Shown here: one piece after another, positions 5,803-6,111 of the stretch
Position numbering within the stretch: position 1 is the stretch's first letter
How the letters are laid out: each line of letters begins with the position of its first letter
NCBI GenBank assembly: GCA_947595555.1
Contig: CANQES010000080.1
Location: 1 to 6,111 of the forward strand
From: an uncultured Clostridia bacterium
GTDB taxonomy: Bacteria; Bacillota; Clostridia; TANB77; CAG-508
Length of the DNA: 6,111 nt
Direction: 5' to 3'
Translations under genes and position numbers: made by a program
The notes under the pieces: generated by a model
Told to the model about the DNA's origin: nothing
The model's input: only the letters and a program-made list of their open reading frames with translations
The model's database searches: none

Positions 5803-5831
5803 TTGAAAAAATATAATTGGTATGGTATATA
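5803..5831 (+). promoter_or_regulatory. Predicted extended -10 promoter of the third pilin-like gene
   Basis: TTGAAA (5803-5808), a 17-nt spacer ending TGG, and TATATA (5826-5831) form a TG-extended promoter. It shares the ATGGTATA core with the divergent promoter at 5687-5715. Transcription would begin near 5838, about 45 nt before the ATG at 5883. Confidence 0.65.
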
Positions 5832-5840
5832 AATAGTAAA

Positions 5841-5862
5841 TGTGTAATATCAGTATTACATA
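5841..5862 (+). repeat. Inverted repeat in the leader of the third pilin-like gene
   Basis: TGTAATA (5843-5849) and TATTACA (5854-5860) are exact reverse complements around TCAG, extendable outward by a G-T and a T-A pair. The site lies just downstream of the expected transcription start and ends 4 nt before the AAAGGAG ribosome binding site (5867-5873). It could act as an operator, or as a small RNA hairpin affecting translation or message stability. Confidence 0.5.
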
Positions 5863-5882
5863 ATGCAAAGGAGAAGTGAAAA

Positions 5883-6111
5883 ATGAGAAAAAAAGAAAAG
5901 AAAAACAAAGGAATAACATTAATTGCATTAGTTATCACTATAATAGTTTTACTAATACTTGCAGGAGTGAGCATAGCAACACTACTTGGAGAAAATGGCA
6001 TACTAACACAAGCTAATAAAGCAAGCTATGAAACCAAACTTGCAGAACTAAAAGAAAATTTACAACTAGATATATTAGATGTAACTATGGGAAAAAACGG
6101 AAGCAATTTAA
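5883..6111 (+). CDS. Third pilin-like protein, N-terminal 76 residues (cut by window edge)
   Basis: The frame is open from the ATG to the right edge. A longer basic leader than in its neighbours (RKKEKKNKG, 2-10) is followed by the same hydrophobic helix ITLIALVITIIVLLILAG (11-28), then SIATLLGENGILTQANKA and the start of a charged helical region (ETKLAELKENLQLDI). As in the two minus-strand paralogues, processing is expected after the glycine before ITLIAL, and the +5 glutamate of classical pilins is replaced by alanine. AAAGGAG at 5867-5873 lies 9 nt before the ATG, and a good promoter is present at 5803-5831. It is divergent from the SUMF1-like gene. The C-terminal domain, which would tell the function, lies beyond the window. 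The sequence just after the helix is closer to the YWLASP protein (ILTKANDAK) than to the SUMF1-like one. Confidence 0.85.
   Translation, partial: MRKKEKKNKGITLIALVITIIVLLILAGVSIATLLGENGILTQANKASYETKLAELKENLQLDILDVTMGKNGSNL

Noticed and set aside
5771..6001. 76-codon minus-strand frame across the start of the third pilin-like gene
   Set aside because: It overlaps the promoter and the signal segment of a clear paralogue on the plus strand, and has no ribosome binding site or conserved sequence.

Overview
The window is AT-rich DNA with strong AGGAGG-type ribosome binding sites and consensus-like housekeeping promoters. It carries a CotF-type spore coat gene and several proteins that share the KGITLIALVITIIVLLILAG N-terminal module. 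Together these point to a spore-forming member of the Clostridia (Bacillota), probably a gut-type or uncultured lineage. This assignment is inferred from gene content and composition, not from a marker gene.

Layout. Positions 1-1131 (minus strand) hold the first 377 residues of a membrane-bound family 2 processive-type glycosyltransferase that runs off the left edge. It is absent from simple ORF lists because its stop lies outside the window. A 188-bp divergent intergenic region separates it from a rightward group: asd (aspartate-semialdehyde dehydrogenase, 1320-2309), a 57-aa helical protein (2364-2537) and a CotF-family spore coat protein (2549-2794). This group ends in a clear hairpin terminator (about 2815-2847).

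From 2908 to the right edge the window is a cluster of three pilin-like surface or secreted proteins. Two lie on the minus strand (2908-4221 and 4406-5626) and a third starts on the plus strand at 5883 and is cut by the edge. All three begin with nearly the same class-III-signal-like segment. The two complete ones then diverge into unrelated bodies: a 437-aa protein ending in a YWLASP...PLVSLKS module, and a 406-aa protein ending in a formylglycine-generating-enzyme/SUMF1-like (C-type-lectin fold) domain without the catalytic cysteine pair. Each gene has its own promoter, with a 17-nt spacer and a TG-extended -10 box. The intergenic region 5627-5882 holds divergent promoters for the second and third genes.

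Most interesting reading. The cluster looks like a modular display system: a constant pilin-like export/assembly stem joined to exchangeable C-terminal binding domains. The C-terminal ends resemble the kind of domain that diversity-generating retroelements (DGRs) hypermutate. No reverse transcriptase or template repeat is visible here, so that link remains a testable inference. The left half (glycosyltransferase, asd, spore coat) appears to be ordinary chromosomal sequence.
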